In this document: positions 26,340 through 40,191 of the stretch, piece after piece
Layout of the letters: each line of letters opens with the position of its first letter
How positions within the stretch are numbered: the first letter of the stretch is position 1
From: Microvelia longipes
Lineage: Eukaryota; Arthropoda; Insecta; Hemiptera; Veliidae
Length of the DNA stretch: 64,000 bases
Direction of reading: 5' to 3'
NCBI GenBank assembly: GCA_018340805.1
Contig: JACMZG010001908.1
Coordinates: 32,105,513 to 32,169,512 of the forward strand
Notes under the pieces: generated by a model
Told to the model about the DNA's origin: nothing
Databases searched by the model: none
The model's input: the letters and a program-made list of their open reading frames with translations, nothing else
Program-made: the position numbers and the translations under genes

Positions 26340-27135
26340 AAAAAATCAGGTATGGAGTGCCTCGGAACTTTTACGCCCATCATCCCCCCCTTCGGGCTTG
26401 CTTCGCTCGTCCGTAGGATATACAATTTGCCAAATTTATACAGCAACATGTCTTCGGACTCGCTTCACTCGTCCTCAGCAAGCGAGGGACGAGCGAACTT
26501 GTAATTACGTTAGTTTTAGCATCGACCTTGCTCGATGCTACTTAACTTTTATGAACCAACAATAACAATAGATATACGTGTCGTATTGAACCGGAACTTA
26601 GTATACTTATTCATTACGTAAAGAGATACACTTGTACTCAAATTTCTGCTTAATTATGATTTTTTCCAATATTTTAAAAACGTACTCAAGTCATTTGAGG
26701 ACAATTAAACTGATGCCAATAATGTATGAAACTTGGCACATATGTTGGTCATATATGATTACATGCGTGCCAAATCTGAAACCGATCAACAAATCTTTCC
26801 GCGTTTTGTGAATTTTCGACATTTTTTCTGAGCCATTATTATTTTTTGCGGGTTCATGATGTCATAAAAATTATTTCCAGATAGCACGACTAGACCTATA
26901 GGCTGATTTTTGTACCAAGTTTCAACTCTCTAGCATAAATACACTGGGAGATACCATTGTAACAGGCACACACACACATACAGACAGAAAATTTGGTCAA
27001 AACCACTTTGGAGATGTTAAAAACACATTGAAAGCATCTAAAGCGTATAATTTCGGTTACATCTTGGTTTCGGATTTTTTTGGCAAACACAACACTTTCC
27101 CTGTATAGCAATGATATAAATGAGGAAAAGTAAAA
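26340..27135 (-). mobile_element. Near full-length inverted copy of the 5S-containing dispersed repeat
   Basis: Read on the minus strand the blocks appear in the same order as at 50738-51490: the CCTCATTTATATC head at 27105-27135, the ACACTGGGAGATACC region, ATGAAACTTGGCACATATGT (26727), the 5S-like piece AAGTAGCATCGAGCAAGG (26525-26560) lacking its C box, the GACGAGTGAAGCGAGTCCG block and GTTCCGAGGCACTCC at 26350-26365. A short stretch of ACACACAC repeats lies in the head. Confidence 0.7.
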
Positions 27136-27804
27136 ATTTATAAATTATTAATACATAGGCGACTTTCTTTGCCTTTGCTCAGTCTAATAATTTTGGAGCA
27201 ATTAAAAATTATGCTTTTTAATAAAAGCAAATTAAGTTCTTCTGGATATAGCTTAAAATAAAATTAACATTTTCCGGCTACCGCGGAAAGTGTACATACA
27301 ATTCACCTGACTTTTTAGTCTTTAAATAGAATAAAAAATAATACATTAAAAATAAGATTAATTTTGCAGTCATAGAAATTGTAGTTACTCAGGTTCATAC
27401 ATTAACAGGGTCAGGTATATCTTTGTTGATTGTTCCATTATATGATTCAGTCGCATATCTCTGAAAAAAATATAAAACATTTTAATTGAACATTTATCAT
27501 TGCACATCAAGAATTAAAGAATTGTTTAAGAACTCTTTGAACTTTAATTAAACAAGGATAAGCTAAAATTAAATTATTGGTATACTTAATTATTTGAATC
27601 TATGTAAATTCATTTAAGTAACTAGAATTAAATCGAATTGCTAGGATTGCTCCTCCAATAATATAATAATAATATACGTATTAATTACAATGCTTGTTTA
27701 GAGCCTTGAGGCTCCTCAGGGATAACCGTGCGGAACCACCCCAGGTGGTACCTTGGCAACAGTTACGCTCAAGTGTAATTTATTTTACAAAATTTTATAT
27801 TAAG

Positions 27805-27900
27805 TAAGAGTGTAACCTGGAATGCGAACCCCAGACCACTGTGGTGTCAAAGATGAGTATAAATACTGACGCTTTAACAAACTCGGCCACGGAGGGGTAC
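27805..27900 (-). mobile_element. tRNA-derived SINE or tRNA-Ser-like pseudogene
   Basis: On the minus strand GTGGCCGAGTTTGTTAAAGC (A-box like, D-arm of serine tRNA type) lies at 27871-27890 and GGTTCGCATTCC (B-box) at 27819-27830. Pairing of the anticodon and acceptor stems is poor, so a functional tRNA is unlikely. Confidence 0.5.
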
Positions 27901-28609
27901 TCTTCTTATATTACATTTAACAATAAATACAATTTGAAAATAAAGATTGGTCTTTGAGTTGCTTGTAAATTAAGGATGATGCACCCAGCAATAATTTTAC
28001 TCAAAAATAGTTTTTAAAAAATTCATTAAATTTTAATCTTAGGAGAATATTTATTTCTTATTATCTTAAATAATATAGATTTTCAGGCTATCACAGAAAT
28101 TATACATGCAGTTCAGACACATGCAATTGCATTTCAGGTTATATATAATACAGGTGATTAATTACTATCACTTTTAGTGGCTCGAACAAGATAATCCACT
28201 AATAGCTTATAAATTTTAAGATCCAAAATATTGGCTTAATAGATAAACAGGTTAGTCATATAATTTATCTGTTGTCTTTTAGTTTTCCTGTACGCAACCT
28301 TCAAGCAGCAGACTAAAAATGTGTGAAATATATAATGAATCCAACTAATTTATTGTTTACAAACTTCAATAGTTTCGAACTAGGATAAATTTCTGACTTA
28401 ATTGTTGACCCTTGTCACATTGACCGGAACCTAGGAAGGTCCTAACCCATTTTAAACCGGCCATCATAATTTCCGCGTATAGCATCAACTTACTTTATCT
28501 AATATGACAGCTTAATGTACTCCTTTACTCATAGGAAGAGAAAAACTTACAAAAAACTAATGAGATTAAGAAACGAGATCAAATGGTCATTTTTGTTAAG
28601 TCAGTTGAA

Positions 28610-29544
28610 TCACATGAACAGTTTTCCAGACGTAACGATCCTAGTAGTCTTCAGATCTTTTATTCGCCGAAGATGTATCGGTGTTAAACTACGCTGGAGT
28701 TTCTCACAATTCGAGCGATCAAGTTCTTGCTTGTAAAATTCTTCAAATATCTGCAAGTAATACAATTTCAAATACAGGCATTTATAACTTTAAACAATTA
28801 TGTAGTTTAAGACCATAAATAATACTTTAGAAACCCTAACTAGATTCTTTTGTGCACCCTGGTGCATCACCCATAGAAAAGCAACATAGACCAATTTAGA
28901 TTATCTCGCACATTTTTGTTAAGCAAGCATATTTCTGTAATAAGGAGACCATTATGGCCGAGTAGTTGTTCTTGCAAGCCTATTAACAAGTAACTTTACC
29001 TTATTCATCTTTTTCGTATTTAAAAATATTTGCTATTGATGCTAATTTATAAACTGAGAACTATCGAAATTTTTTATAGTGGACAACTTACCTAGTCAGA
29101 TATTGTACTAAACAAAGCTATTAAAATAAGTTTTTCGGAAGAAAATGGAAAATTAAGTAATGCAATTTATATTAATCTTTTGTGTAAATCTCTTCGATGA
29201 CATTTATACTAAAGATATTTATAAAAAACACTTCAACTTTCAATTCTGCTTTTATTTTTTATTTATATATTTTTTGACCATATAAATGATCTGGATAAGC
29301 CGTAAAAATTAATATAGCATGTCGTGTAAATCAGTAAATAATTGGTTACCTGATCTTGTTCCGCTTTAATGGTTCTTACTCTCCAAAGCACATAAGCAAT
29401 GACAGTCACTAGAATAACGATACCAAATAGCGTAGCAACATACTCTATACCTGCTATATGTAGCACTAAGTATGCTATAACCATAAATACTACGAATAGC
29501 ACAACATTTTGTGCTACGTTTTTCTGCTCATCTGTCATTGCCAT
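28610..29544 (-). CDS. Small two-helix membrane protein, two coding exons, function unknown
   Basis: On the minus strand, exon A (29544 down to 29350) begins right after a good acceptor (TTGGTTTCAG) with ATG and encodes 65 residues ending AEQDQ at a GTAACC donor. Exon B (28750 down to 28610) follows an acceptor (ATTACTTGCAG), keeps phase 0, and runs 46 codons to TGA. The joined product is 111 residues. It starts with a short polar segment (MAMTDEQKNVAQN), has two hydrophobic stretches (about residues 14-33 and 36-56) with a short turn between them, then a charged, probably cytosolic tail (FEEFYKQELDRSNCEKLQRS). The acceptor directly before the ATG implies at least one upstream exon, which I could not place. 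More coding sequence upstream is possible. An AATAAA on the minus strand lies at 28349-28354. I do not recognise the family. Confidence 0.6.
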
Positions 29545-30135
29545 CTGAAACCAAGTTTAAATATGAAATATTATACTTATTACCATTACTGTTACATCTT
29601 ACCAAAAACTACTTGCGTGGTAAGAAACTCCCTGTCAAGTCTTTTGGCCCAAAGTAGTTGTGAAATCAACTTTACTGTTGTTTCACATGATCCCCGCCAA
29701 GCTATGTCCGTTTTGGTTGGAGACGGTCATAAGCGTTTTAAAGTGAAGTTGTTAAGTTAGCAGTACTAAAGAGCCTTATTTAAATTGTGAGGCAATCATC
29801 AGCTTCTTCTCCTTAGTAGTGTGCCAGCAGTGTAAACGAATTTAGAGGTTCTTCTGCAATTTTATGAGATATCATGCAATTCAGAGATGTTTGTAGAGAT
29901 AAATCATAACAGATTTTAGTAGTTCTAATAATTAGAGTAGTTTACCGCCATAGATTTAGGACCAAAAATTGAAATTAATGAATAAAAACAATTAGGGTAT
30001 AGTCAGTAAATACACCCATATATATAAATATACAGGGATTTATTGATACAGGAATATTAAAAGGCATCAAACAAAACCAAAAGTCCACAATTCAGTTATA
30101 AAGGCGGCAAGTGAGTCTGCTATGTATATAAAAGT

Positions 30136-30430
30136 GCTAGCTTAATTTTTCGCTCCGCGTTCAGCGTAGGAATGTCGAATTTGAGATTTTATCTAGTAGG
30201 AATGGAATATACACGGGCATAAGACAAATCCAGTTTCCACACGTCAAAATCTGCCCAGTACTTTAGACTGTAGGTGCGTCATTATACGAAACTACCGTTT
30301 GCTAGCTTAGTTTTTCCTTAGGTTTTCTCGAATTTGAGATTTTATCAGATAGGAATGCTCACGGGCACAAAACGAATTCAAAAAGTTCTCATCACAATCC
30401 ATTCTGTAGTTAGGGCTGTAGGTGCGTCAA
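30136..30430. repeat. Diverged tandem duplication, ~165 bp unit
   Basis: TGCTAGCTTAATTTTTC...TCGAATTTGAGATTTTATC...ACTGTAGGTGCGTCA at 30134-30281 is repeated as TGCTAGCTTAGTTTTTCC...GCTGTAGGTGCGTCA at 30299-30430. Confidence 0.75.
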
Positions 30431-30702
30431 TAAAAAGTGCTGGAAGAATATGAAATTGTGAAAAATGTCATTATCAAACCTCTTTTTCTGTACTTTGGCT
30501 TGGCCGATTTGAATGATTTTTTTGTTATTTCTGACCTACAAGGCACGCTATTTGAAGATATTATAATATTATTGATGTACCGTAAGCCGTTTTTACGCTA
30601 TGGGTCCTAAAAACCTGACTTTGTTTGGTATAGAATAATATACATATACACTGGCAGCTTTAATGGGGTTTTGTGACTTCTTTATTATTGACTAAGCTAT
30701 AT

Positions 30703-30761
30703 ATATTAGTGTATATATAATTATATTATTATATATATATATATATGTATATATTATATTA

Positions 30762-30823
<62 letters not shown>

Positions 30824-30833
30824 TATATAATAA
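30703..30833. repeat. (TA)n tract
   Basis: TA repeats with TTA and TGTA interruptions, followed by GTGTGTGTGG. Confidence 0.95.
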
Positions 30834-32338
30834 TGCGTGTGTGTGGTGTGTATATAGCAATTTACACTAATGTGCAAACAACCTTGTGGAAAGTTTATAG
30901 TTTAATTTGGTGATAGTAATGTTTAAAATATTGATTAAATTATTAATGTAAAACATTTGTTTACATGATTGGAAGTGAACTGTAAAGTTGTGCTTTAATG
31001 AGGATATTAATTTATCAATATGTGGTCATATTTTTATGCTATCAGAACGCGTATCTTGAGTTATAATGCGCCATACTATGTACAAGTTATGCAATAATTG
31101 AATCTGCATCGTTAGCAAACGTAATTACACATGCATAAAATGTTTTGGTTTAGACTTTTTCAAATTAATATAGCAAAGAAAGGATTTTCATTAGATTAAC
31201 TTTTTGATTTGACTTTTGTTTAACGCAACATTATGTTGGAGTTAACATGCAATTATTATTTTATAATACGATGTTTTGCTAATTATTAAATATTTAAAAT
31301 TAATTTATATTTTACCTATACTTATATTAGACTATTTACTTTTTAGTTAAAGAAGAAAAATAACAAAATATGAAAAATTGTGTAGATGTTGTATGATTGT
31401 ATAAGTTTGTAATTTTACAGAATGCCATAAAACTATAAATTTTATTTTGTTATTTGAAATGACGCTTTAATTAAACCTAATTAGTATATAATGATTACAT
31501 ACCTTTTCTGATCAAAATATTTGATGCTACTTGACGATAACTCTATCAAAACAAATTTTATTTACGTGCGTAGAAATAACTAGCCTATTAACATTTATTT
31601 TACAAACTTAGATCATTTAACTTTTTAACACAATTAACTAAGAACGACTGTTGGAAAATATAGTTTTAAATTTGTGGTCGAAAATAACACGGAATTTCAC
31701 TAAACAGGTGAATAAATTAGAAGAACGATATAATCTTGCTAGATGTAAGCTGTCTGACTGAGAAGATAGAATTTTCCGGCTCTAAAATAATCAAACGTGT
31801 CTCTGCACTATAAATAGAAAAACCAAAACAAAACACTGATGCAACCTTTGATATGAAAATACACGACACTTTTCACTTGACTATATTTGAATAGTGAATC
31901 AATATGAATTAAAGTTAATAATGTGTAAACATTATTTTATACACCTGACAAAATAAATGTATTTTCTAATTATAATACTATGATTGTTATATGACATAGA
32001 ATACTTTTACAGTAGACAATTTAAGCATCAACAAGCAAGATTTAATCATGACCATGTAAATGTAAACATTCGTCATTACACTCTCGCCGCCATTCACGGC
32101 ACTTTTATTTATTACCACCAATTTATTTTCAGAAAATGAAGCTTATGATGTAGTTCATGGTGGAATTTTCCGTTACGCCTAACATAGTGGAGCACATAAA
32201 TTCAATATATATATAAAGGAGGAACCTGACATAGGGATCCGCGGGGGGATACAATGGTGTACAAGGGGGTACCTTTGTACCCTCTTGTCAAAAATAAAGT
32301 AGTTAGACTAGCGCGGTAAAACCCGTTCCCGTTTTTTT

Positions 32339-32632
32339 TCTATTACTATTTTTAAGTACTAAGTGCTCTCTCTAATACTATCTTTGAGTACTAAGTGCTC
32401 TCTCTAATACTATCTTTGAGTACTAAGTGGTCTCTCTAATACTATCTTTAAGTTCTAAGTGATCTCTTTATTACCATCTTTAAGTACTAAGAGCTCTCTC
32501 TATTAGTATATCTTTAAGTAAAAGTGCTCTCTCTAATACAATCTTTAAGTACTGAGTGCTCTTTCAATTACTATCTTTTAGTACTTAGTGCTTTTTCTAT
32601 TCTTTAAGTTCTAACCACTCTCTCTTATCTCT
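32339..32632. repeat. 32-bp minisatellite upstream of CFAP52
   Basis: The unit CTAATACTATCTTTGAGTAC then TAAGTGCTCTCT is repeated about eight to nine times with a 32 bp period (e.g. AAGTG at 32361 and 32393). It becomes more diverged toward the right. It ends about 630 bp before the CFAP52 ATG. Confidence 0.9.
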
Positions 32633-33180
32633 CAGTAAAGCTATTAATATCTATAGTTCTTTCTTCTTAAGTTTGTATCTAAGTTCTTCTGAAGATGCTT
32701 GCCTTTACCTACCTTTACTGAAGCAGTAGTTTATATCCATCTATTAATAATAAATTTGGCATCATATTTTTTTTCTATCATATTTAGTTTCTATAATTTA
32801 TTTAGAACATTACATTACATACATTTACATTTAAATGTATTCTATCTCTTATTATCTCCAACATTGAGACTTTTGTAAAGAACTAAATTATGCGTAGATA
32901 TGCCCCTTATCACGTGGTTTACTCTTCTACTTGTTTGATGATTTAGAATACGACAATCATCTTATGGCTATTATACTTTAAAATGATAACTGATTGGAAG
33001 CCAAGGATTTCAGTAATGCTAACATAATAATAATAATCGTATAGGTTATCATTTCTGTTTCGGTGATTACTCCCCTTTCAGAATGAACTAAATGGACTTA
33101 ATCACCTTTTATTTTGAAAACGAGGGGAAAGAAATGGTCGTTGCATTGTTTATAAACAGGGTTGCACTTAGTTACGGTTG

Positions 33181-33194
33181 GTCGCTAGGGTGAT
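33181..33194 (+). promoter_or_regulatory. Candidate RFX X-box upstream of CFAP52
   Basis: GTCGCT-AG-GGTGAT matches the X-box pattern RYYNYY-N(1-3)-RRNRAC at 11 of 12 half-site positions (last C is T) and sits 67 bp before the CFAP52 ATG. RFX factors drive many ciliary genes through such sites. The match is imperfect and the transcription start is unknown. Confidence 0.35.
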
Positions 33195-33260
33195 GTAAAC
33201 AACTTGACACTTGACTGAGTCAGTTTACCATCCATGATTAGATTTAATTAGTTACTAATA

Positions 33261-36200
33261 ATGTCAGGTGATAAGAAAGATATCAATCTCGAGATTAACA
33301 CAATCATTGGCTTTGACGGTAAGGTTTTATTCTATTTCTTTTTTGTACTGGGCAGAACTATTACTTTGCTTTATTCAGACGCGGGGTTTGGCAGGGGGTT
33401 TAAACCCCTTGTTGAACCACATAAGAGGTCCTCCCCCCCGGCAGCTGTTGTGTGAATGGGATTGAACTCGGGTTTCAACCCTGAAACTCATTTTCCACAG
33501 TGAAAAATTCCGTGTGAACAGTTAGGGTTGAACCTCCTACTAAACCCCGCGTGTGAAGAAAGTATGTATTGAAAATTACCAGGCATAAAGTAAGATAGTA
33601 TGATGTCAAAGAACGAAAAATCGTATCATAATCAAAGATTACAAAACCCGTCAATCAAAGCAAATTTCTAATATTCGCTAACTACAAATTCCTGGGCCCT
33701 AGGTTAACCCTCCTGAAATCCTTTTAAATTCCTAACGGATTTAAAAGAAAAGTTGGAGTAAAAACTCAGCTAATATACAAAGCATATTGACAATCTCTCA
33801 TTTTGTAAAGAGAAAACTCAGTTATAAGTTATATACTCTGTTCAAGAACACTACTCAGAGCCAGAATTAATAATATGGGAACACTTTTTTTAGTCTACTC
33901 AATCTGCATTTGTGATGTTAAACGTGTTAGTACCTCACATAACTTTAAAACGCAAAATATTACTCTCTTCAGACTCCTTAGGATAGATATTTTCTGTACC
34001 TCCTTACTCTGAAAGTCTATACTTCAATTTTTTTTTTTAAAATTAACATTTCTTTTACATGTTTTCGTTTACTATATATGCTAGATAAAAAGCTGCTTGT
34101 CACTTTGGGCTTTTATTAATCAATTAATCCTCATATTTCATGTCATCATGCATTTGTTTGAATCCGCTAACCTCTTGACGTGATGAAAGTGGAGCATTAA
34201 CATATCGCATTTTAAATCAACCTGGTAAACTAAAAAAAGATGGAGATCATCAAAATAAAACCGAGAGAAGAATAAAAATATAATTATATTTTTCAAATGT
34301 TTCAGGAAATTGCCCAAGGAGCTTAAAAATACACCCGGATAACAAACATATTCTTTACCCGTTTGGTATAAAACTAGCAAAACAGAATTTGGAAACAAAA
34401 GCACAAGTGTACTTTGAGGGACATTCGAATGTTATTTCGGCGATTGCTATATCTAAATCTGGAAAATATGTCGCTTCCGGACAGATTAATTTTATGGGAT
34501 TTAAGGTACGCCTCTAAAGCTAATAGTGAGATGAAACTTGGCACATATGTCTTATACATAGTCACATGCGTGCAAAATTTTAATCCGATTGCATTATTTT
34601 TCCGTGTTATATGATTTTTCGAAAAAAATTTCACCGAGAAATGGTTTTTGATTTGGTGTAGGAATCCTTCCAATTTAGCCAAGGTATGATGGACTTAGAA
34701 TTATTTGGTTATACCTTAAAATAAAGTACCAGCTAGGCGAATGTTTTAGGTAATAAGAAAAGTTCTAAAATATAAATGAATCCAAAACCTGGTCTTCTCT
34801 CTTTATCACGTTTGCCTCAATAATTTTAACTAATTAAACATTCCCGAAAAAAAAACACTTATTGATTGCTTTATTATTACTCATTGGTTACTTACTTGTT
34901 CCCTTTTTCAGGCACCAGTCATTGTTTGGGACTGGGAAACCAGAAAGATAATAATGGAGCACGATTCTCATAAAGTCAGAGTAGAGAGCGTCGTGTTCAG
35001 TTCCTGTGAAAACTACATCATATCACTTGGAGGGAGAGATGATGCCAATGTTATCGCTTTCAATATTTTTAATAAGAATCCTATTTGTGGTAAGTTTGAA
35101 TTAGAATTGTAAGAACTACCCAGTCAGCAGAAGAGTAGATAAGTATAGATGACCAATAAGCAAGTATGCTGTTATGCGACTTACTAAGATAGACTTTTTC
35201 AGTCTATCTTAGATGCTGCATTACTTTATATTCCATTTTACTTTTAAGTCTAAACAGTGAGCATACAATTTCTAAAACATTTTTTTCATACTTAATTTGT
35301 AATATTGTATAATGCGAGGATCTTTAATAAAAAGGATGACGCACTGAGTCGATTTGCCATATAGCAATTTAACCCCGTTGAGGATTAAAAAAAATAGAGA
35401 AGAATCCATTCCAAAAGATATGCCAATATCAAACTGCACATGCTTGATACAAACTAATAAGTGAAATAAGTGAAATTGGACGTGCTAAATATAATATATT
35501 TAGCACGTGCAATTTCACTGTCGTTGAAAGGCAACTTAATGTAATACATTAAGTTACCTTTCAACGACAGGTTTCGTTATCAACAAATAGTGAAAAGTAT
35601 TGTATTTTTTTTGCTTGTTACCGCCTTGTGTCTTAATATTTTTATTTAAAATAATGATGGTTGGTAATTTAAATGTTTTATTTGCCCTAAATGTTAGGAT
35701 ATGTTGAACTTGTCTTATCGTTGTTACATAACCTGCGTTTCGCGCCTGTAGCTCTAACCATGATGGGAAAGGTAAATTTGTTCCTAATACTCTATCACAT
35801 ACGACTTTCATTTCATGACGTCATCAAAATTTTGGAACTTTATTCAAGATACTTGGTATAATGCTGTCTCCATATGTCTTAGGATTTATTTGTCAAATCT
35901 AGGCTTTAACTCCATTATACAAAAGTAATCATTACATTTCTGAGAATCAGGTGAGATCGTGTTTCCACTGTTAGAAGTCATTACACTGTTACCAAAGTAA
36001 TACACCAAACCTACGTCTTTATATAAATGAATTTATTTTAGTGTTGAAAATTTAGCTTTAACTCTGATATATAATGAATCTATCGGCTCTCTATTATTTA
36101 TGTTTCATTTATAATCCGTTTTTGGACGCAGAAGTTTAATTCCTAATATATTTTCCATACACGTTGTAATTTTTGATATCTTGTCTATAGGTACATTTTC

Positions 36201-38954
36201 GTCAAACCGAAACAGCGGCGATGCGGTTACACTTGCACCAATGAATTTAAGAGGAACTTGCTTCATGAGTGGCGGTGTCACAACCCTCAGAGTTTGGACA
36301 CTAAATCCAAAACTAAGAAGTGGAAAATGTGTAGATGTATCTTTAGGAAAAATTAAAAGAAAGATTACGTGCATTGAGGTAATATCTATTTCTAATACAT
36401 GAAAAAATATCCTTTAAGATGTAACTGGTTAATGCCACAGTTCTAGTTGTTAAAACCACAGTTAAAACCAAACCCTTAAACCCTCTAGTTACAGGTATTG
36501 TAATCGAATTAAAAGTATAAATATAATAAACAAAATAACACAAAGTTGAAGGCATAGAATCAGATAACTATTAAAGATCATTGTAAAGTCTAAGCAAAAC
36601 ACAGTAGAAGACAATAATAAGATAAGTAAAGGCAAGGAAATAGTTCTGGCCTTAGAGTAGAGTTGAGAGTCAAAGTAGTTAAAAGATCTCTCAAAATATA
36701 CTTGATTGTTTCATTTTATATTATGAGCACCATCGTTCAATTTAGTAATATGTTATAGTTTTGTTAAGTTGCTTTTGCCTTATTAGAGACGAACCTATAA
36801 ATAGGTTCGAATCTTGAGTAAGGGGTTTCAAACTGAGGTACGCAAGACGCTGTCCGCGAGTACGCAAAGATTCTGCATCATAAGGAGTGTCCAACAAAAA
36901 GTTTTAGAGGCCCCAGTTCTAACGAATATAATAGTTTGTTCTGTGTCAAAATCACTAACGTCACTAATATATGAATATACAATTCAATAAATAGTGTAAT
37001 AGCCGTCTTGATTATCAGGTAGATGACGAAGATAGATTTGCATACTGCGGTACAAGTACAGGTGATATTATGAAAATCTGTTTGAATTTCTCTGACAATC
37101 CAGAAGTACTGGAGCCCATTTCTACACCTACGCTGGTTGGTTGCTATGGCAAGTACGGCAAGAAGAGAAATAATGGATCTTATCCTTATAAACCTGTTCT
37201 TTATAGCCTCGGTAAGCATTTTGATCTATCAAATTGTTTTTAACCTTATAAGAATCAGAAAGTAAGAAAAAATCGATTTTAAAAAAAATTCCTATGTAAA
37301 ATTAACGTTAAGTCAATACGGAAAATGGAATTTTATTATTAAAAATTCACTGCACATATGATAACGTTCAAGAAGCATAAAGTCGCTGAAAAATTACTTT
37401 TAGGTTTGCGAAAAGAAATGTAAATTGCCAAAGGTGGTTTTGGTTTGTAAGTGAATGATCAAGGAGAAAAGAGTTAAACCTGATCAACTCGACTAAATAG
37501 CATGGTAAAAGCATGTTGTGACAAATAAATTATGTAAAATATGTTATGGATACTATTTCAATTAAATTTATTTTATACTGTTAAATTTTTTTTTGTTTGT
37601 TTTTTTATTAAATTTATATTTGTAAAAGTCTATTGCAACTTTTTTTAAGTTCAAACTGTCACTATTATTTGGCATGTACTTTACCACTTTATGTTTAGTG
37701 GTTTCTGCATTGGTTTCTAGCGACCTAGTAGTTAATTTATAAATCTGTTACAGGTGTTCGTCAAATAATCCTATTAGGTTGTAACAAATTGTTAATTGGA
37801 ACTGGAGATGGCACTGTGGAATTATTAATGGAATGTAGGCCTTTATTACCTCCATCTAACGTTAGGCTAATATCTCCAACTCTACCCTTATTCTCCGTGG
37901 TAAGCATAATTATGTGTAAAGAGTTCTTTATTGCTTGTTGGAGTATAATACGTTTATCTCTTTCTAGTTTCATTACTTCTTTTTATAAAATTTTGTTTCA
38001 TATTTCCTTCTTAAAATAGTTTTACAATCTTCATACCTTACTCGTTCGTAATTAAACCATCGTTTTTATTAAACGAAATGTTTACCATATGATTACGGTT
38101 CTGGTCATTCCTATGTAGCAAAAGCAATTTTTAAACTTACTTTCATCTGAAATTAATAAGTAAAATCCTTTTAGGTAAAATCAACATTTGTTGGTGGCTT
38201 TGTGACGTCATTACAGAAATGGGGAAACAAAGTACTCATTGGTACAATGCTTTGTGAAATTTTATTGCTCGATATGGAAACATTTAGTTTGACAATGTTA
38301 GTTACTTGTCACACTTCTAGTATCTTCGATATAGCCTTTCCAAGGTAAGTAAAACTATCATTAGCAAATAGTGGCATTTTTTTCTTTATATACGAATAAA
38401 ATTTTGCTCCTGGTGGCGATTTTACATAGGATTATAAATACGGATGGGTTCTTATAGTTATGTACTGTAGCGGGATACTGCCAATGTCCTGATAAAGATT
38501 CCCTTACTCTCATTTACATTAGTCTTATTCAGGGTTGTGAAACATAAGGAATTATGCTCAAATATTTAAATAAAAGAAACAAGCTGTCCGATTAAGAGTT
38601 AAGCATCCATGTTATTAATTATAAACACTGACCACTACTCGTCTTGCTTATTTAATTGTGTATCTCGAGGATTGAAGTTTTAACTCTCTAGCACAAACAC
38701 TCTAGGACTTGCGATGATTAAAAAAACACATACGGACGATAACTTGATAAAAACCACTTGAGAGGTTCTCCAATCACTTGAAATGGATAATTTAGTTGAA
38801 ATTGAAATCCCATTTTTGGATATTTAGTGGGAAACATGATACGTTTCCTATGAACCGACGGTTTAAAAAAAGGAAATCAGACAGAAGAATTATTTTGTTG
38901 TTATAGACTTATATAACGTAAAAAAAACTATAAAAATTATGTTTATATTTACGT

Positions 38955-39004
<50 letters not shown>

Positions 39005-40144
39005 TAATATATATATATATATATATGTATATTTCTTTAAACTAAAACAATAAATTTCTAAAAATATACAGAAACGAACTGTTTTTCAATTTTAACATCC
39101 TTAGGTTTTGAAACGTAGACATTGAATAAATAATGTTAGTTGCAATAACAATGCTTCCCCGTCCGTGTAGGAGAAAAGAAAGTAAAATGTTGAGCGGGAA
39201 AATAAATAGCGTCATTTTTGTAGCCTAGTATAGTAGAAAATTTGCCGTGTTTGAAATACTAAATAAAACTATTAAACTATTGCTCCATAAATTCATCGCA
39301 TAAGCTACTGACACACTTTTTAATTATTTTTGACCATTAGAAGTTTTCAAATATGAATTGCGATGAGCCAATGTAACCAACTCTGGCGACAAAATTACTT
39401 CCGTATTGATTTAGTCAACCAGTTGTACTTGGTTGTGTTAAAAACACAATGAAACATGAAAATGTAATTTCAGAACTTATAACCTCTCAGGTAGCATGCT
39501 GTGTGTACAAGAAGATAAAGAACAAACTACCTTCACAAATTATCCAACTATTGTAACACATACTTGAAGATACTTTCATGAGCTAGGCATTAAAATATTA
39601 ATACTTAATAGTAGCATTAATAAACATCCTTTCTATGCACAATCTCATTCCTTAAAGCTGTCTTGAACTCTTCTAATACCAGTAGGAATTGAGAATAATT
39701 TTTAATCTTTTAGGCCCTTCGCCTATTTTGATAAATAAGCAGCTTCACAGTCCTCATTTCATTTTTTAACTCTTATTCTAGCTAAAACAGTACATAAACA
39801 TATCTACGTATACACATACAAGTAGACGCTAGGGATTTCTTATTCTAAGATAATTATGCATTTCAGGGACTATTCTGGCGTATTTGCAACCGCTAGTAAA
39901 GACTGTATAAGAGTTTGGAGTGTATCTATGGCTAGAGAATTACTAAGGATTGCTGTTCCCAATTTCACATGTTCGTCCATTATATTTACATTTGATGGCA
40001 GCGCAATATTATCAGGTAAAATTAATACTATTATGCCCTGATGAAACACTTTCCGAAATATCTTCTTATTTGTTATTTTGGTTATTTTGTCAATTTTCAC
40101 CGAATTTTAATTTTCATCTCATACTAAAAATAAATTTCTTAAAC

Positions 40145-40191
<47 letters not shown>

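Larger units (their letters stand above)
29761..33180. other. Intergenic region between the small membrane gene and CFAP52
   Basis: It holds the ~165 bp tandem duplication, a TA tract and the 32-bp minisatellite. A small hairpin at 32262-32290 (ACAAGGGGGTAC...GTACCCTCTTGT) is also present. The two flanking genes are divergent, so both promoters should lie here or near 33180; a 5' exon of the minus-strand gene may be hidden here. Confidence 0.55.

Noticed and set aside
27805..27900. Functional serine tRNA gene
   Set aside because: A- and B-box-like sequences are present but the acceptor and anticodon stems do not pair well.
28515..28736. 73-codon plus-strand open frame
   Set aside because: It is the antisense of the second exon of the small membrane gene, which has proper splice signals.
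29509..29760. 83-codon plus-strand open frame
   Set aside because: Its start overlaps the antisense of a coding exon. The GDGHKRFKVKLL end looks protein-like, but no splice-bounded exon or family could be supported.
30692..30877. Tyr/Ile repeat open frames over (TA)n tracts (also 14675, 52222 and 53669)
   Set aside because: Simple translation of TA repeats, with no coding meaning.
36878..37219. 113-codon minus-strand open frame
   Set aside because: Antisense shadow of CFAP52 exon 5.
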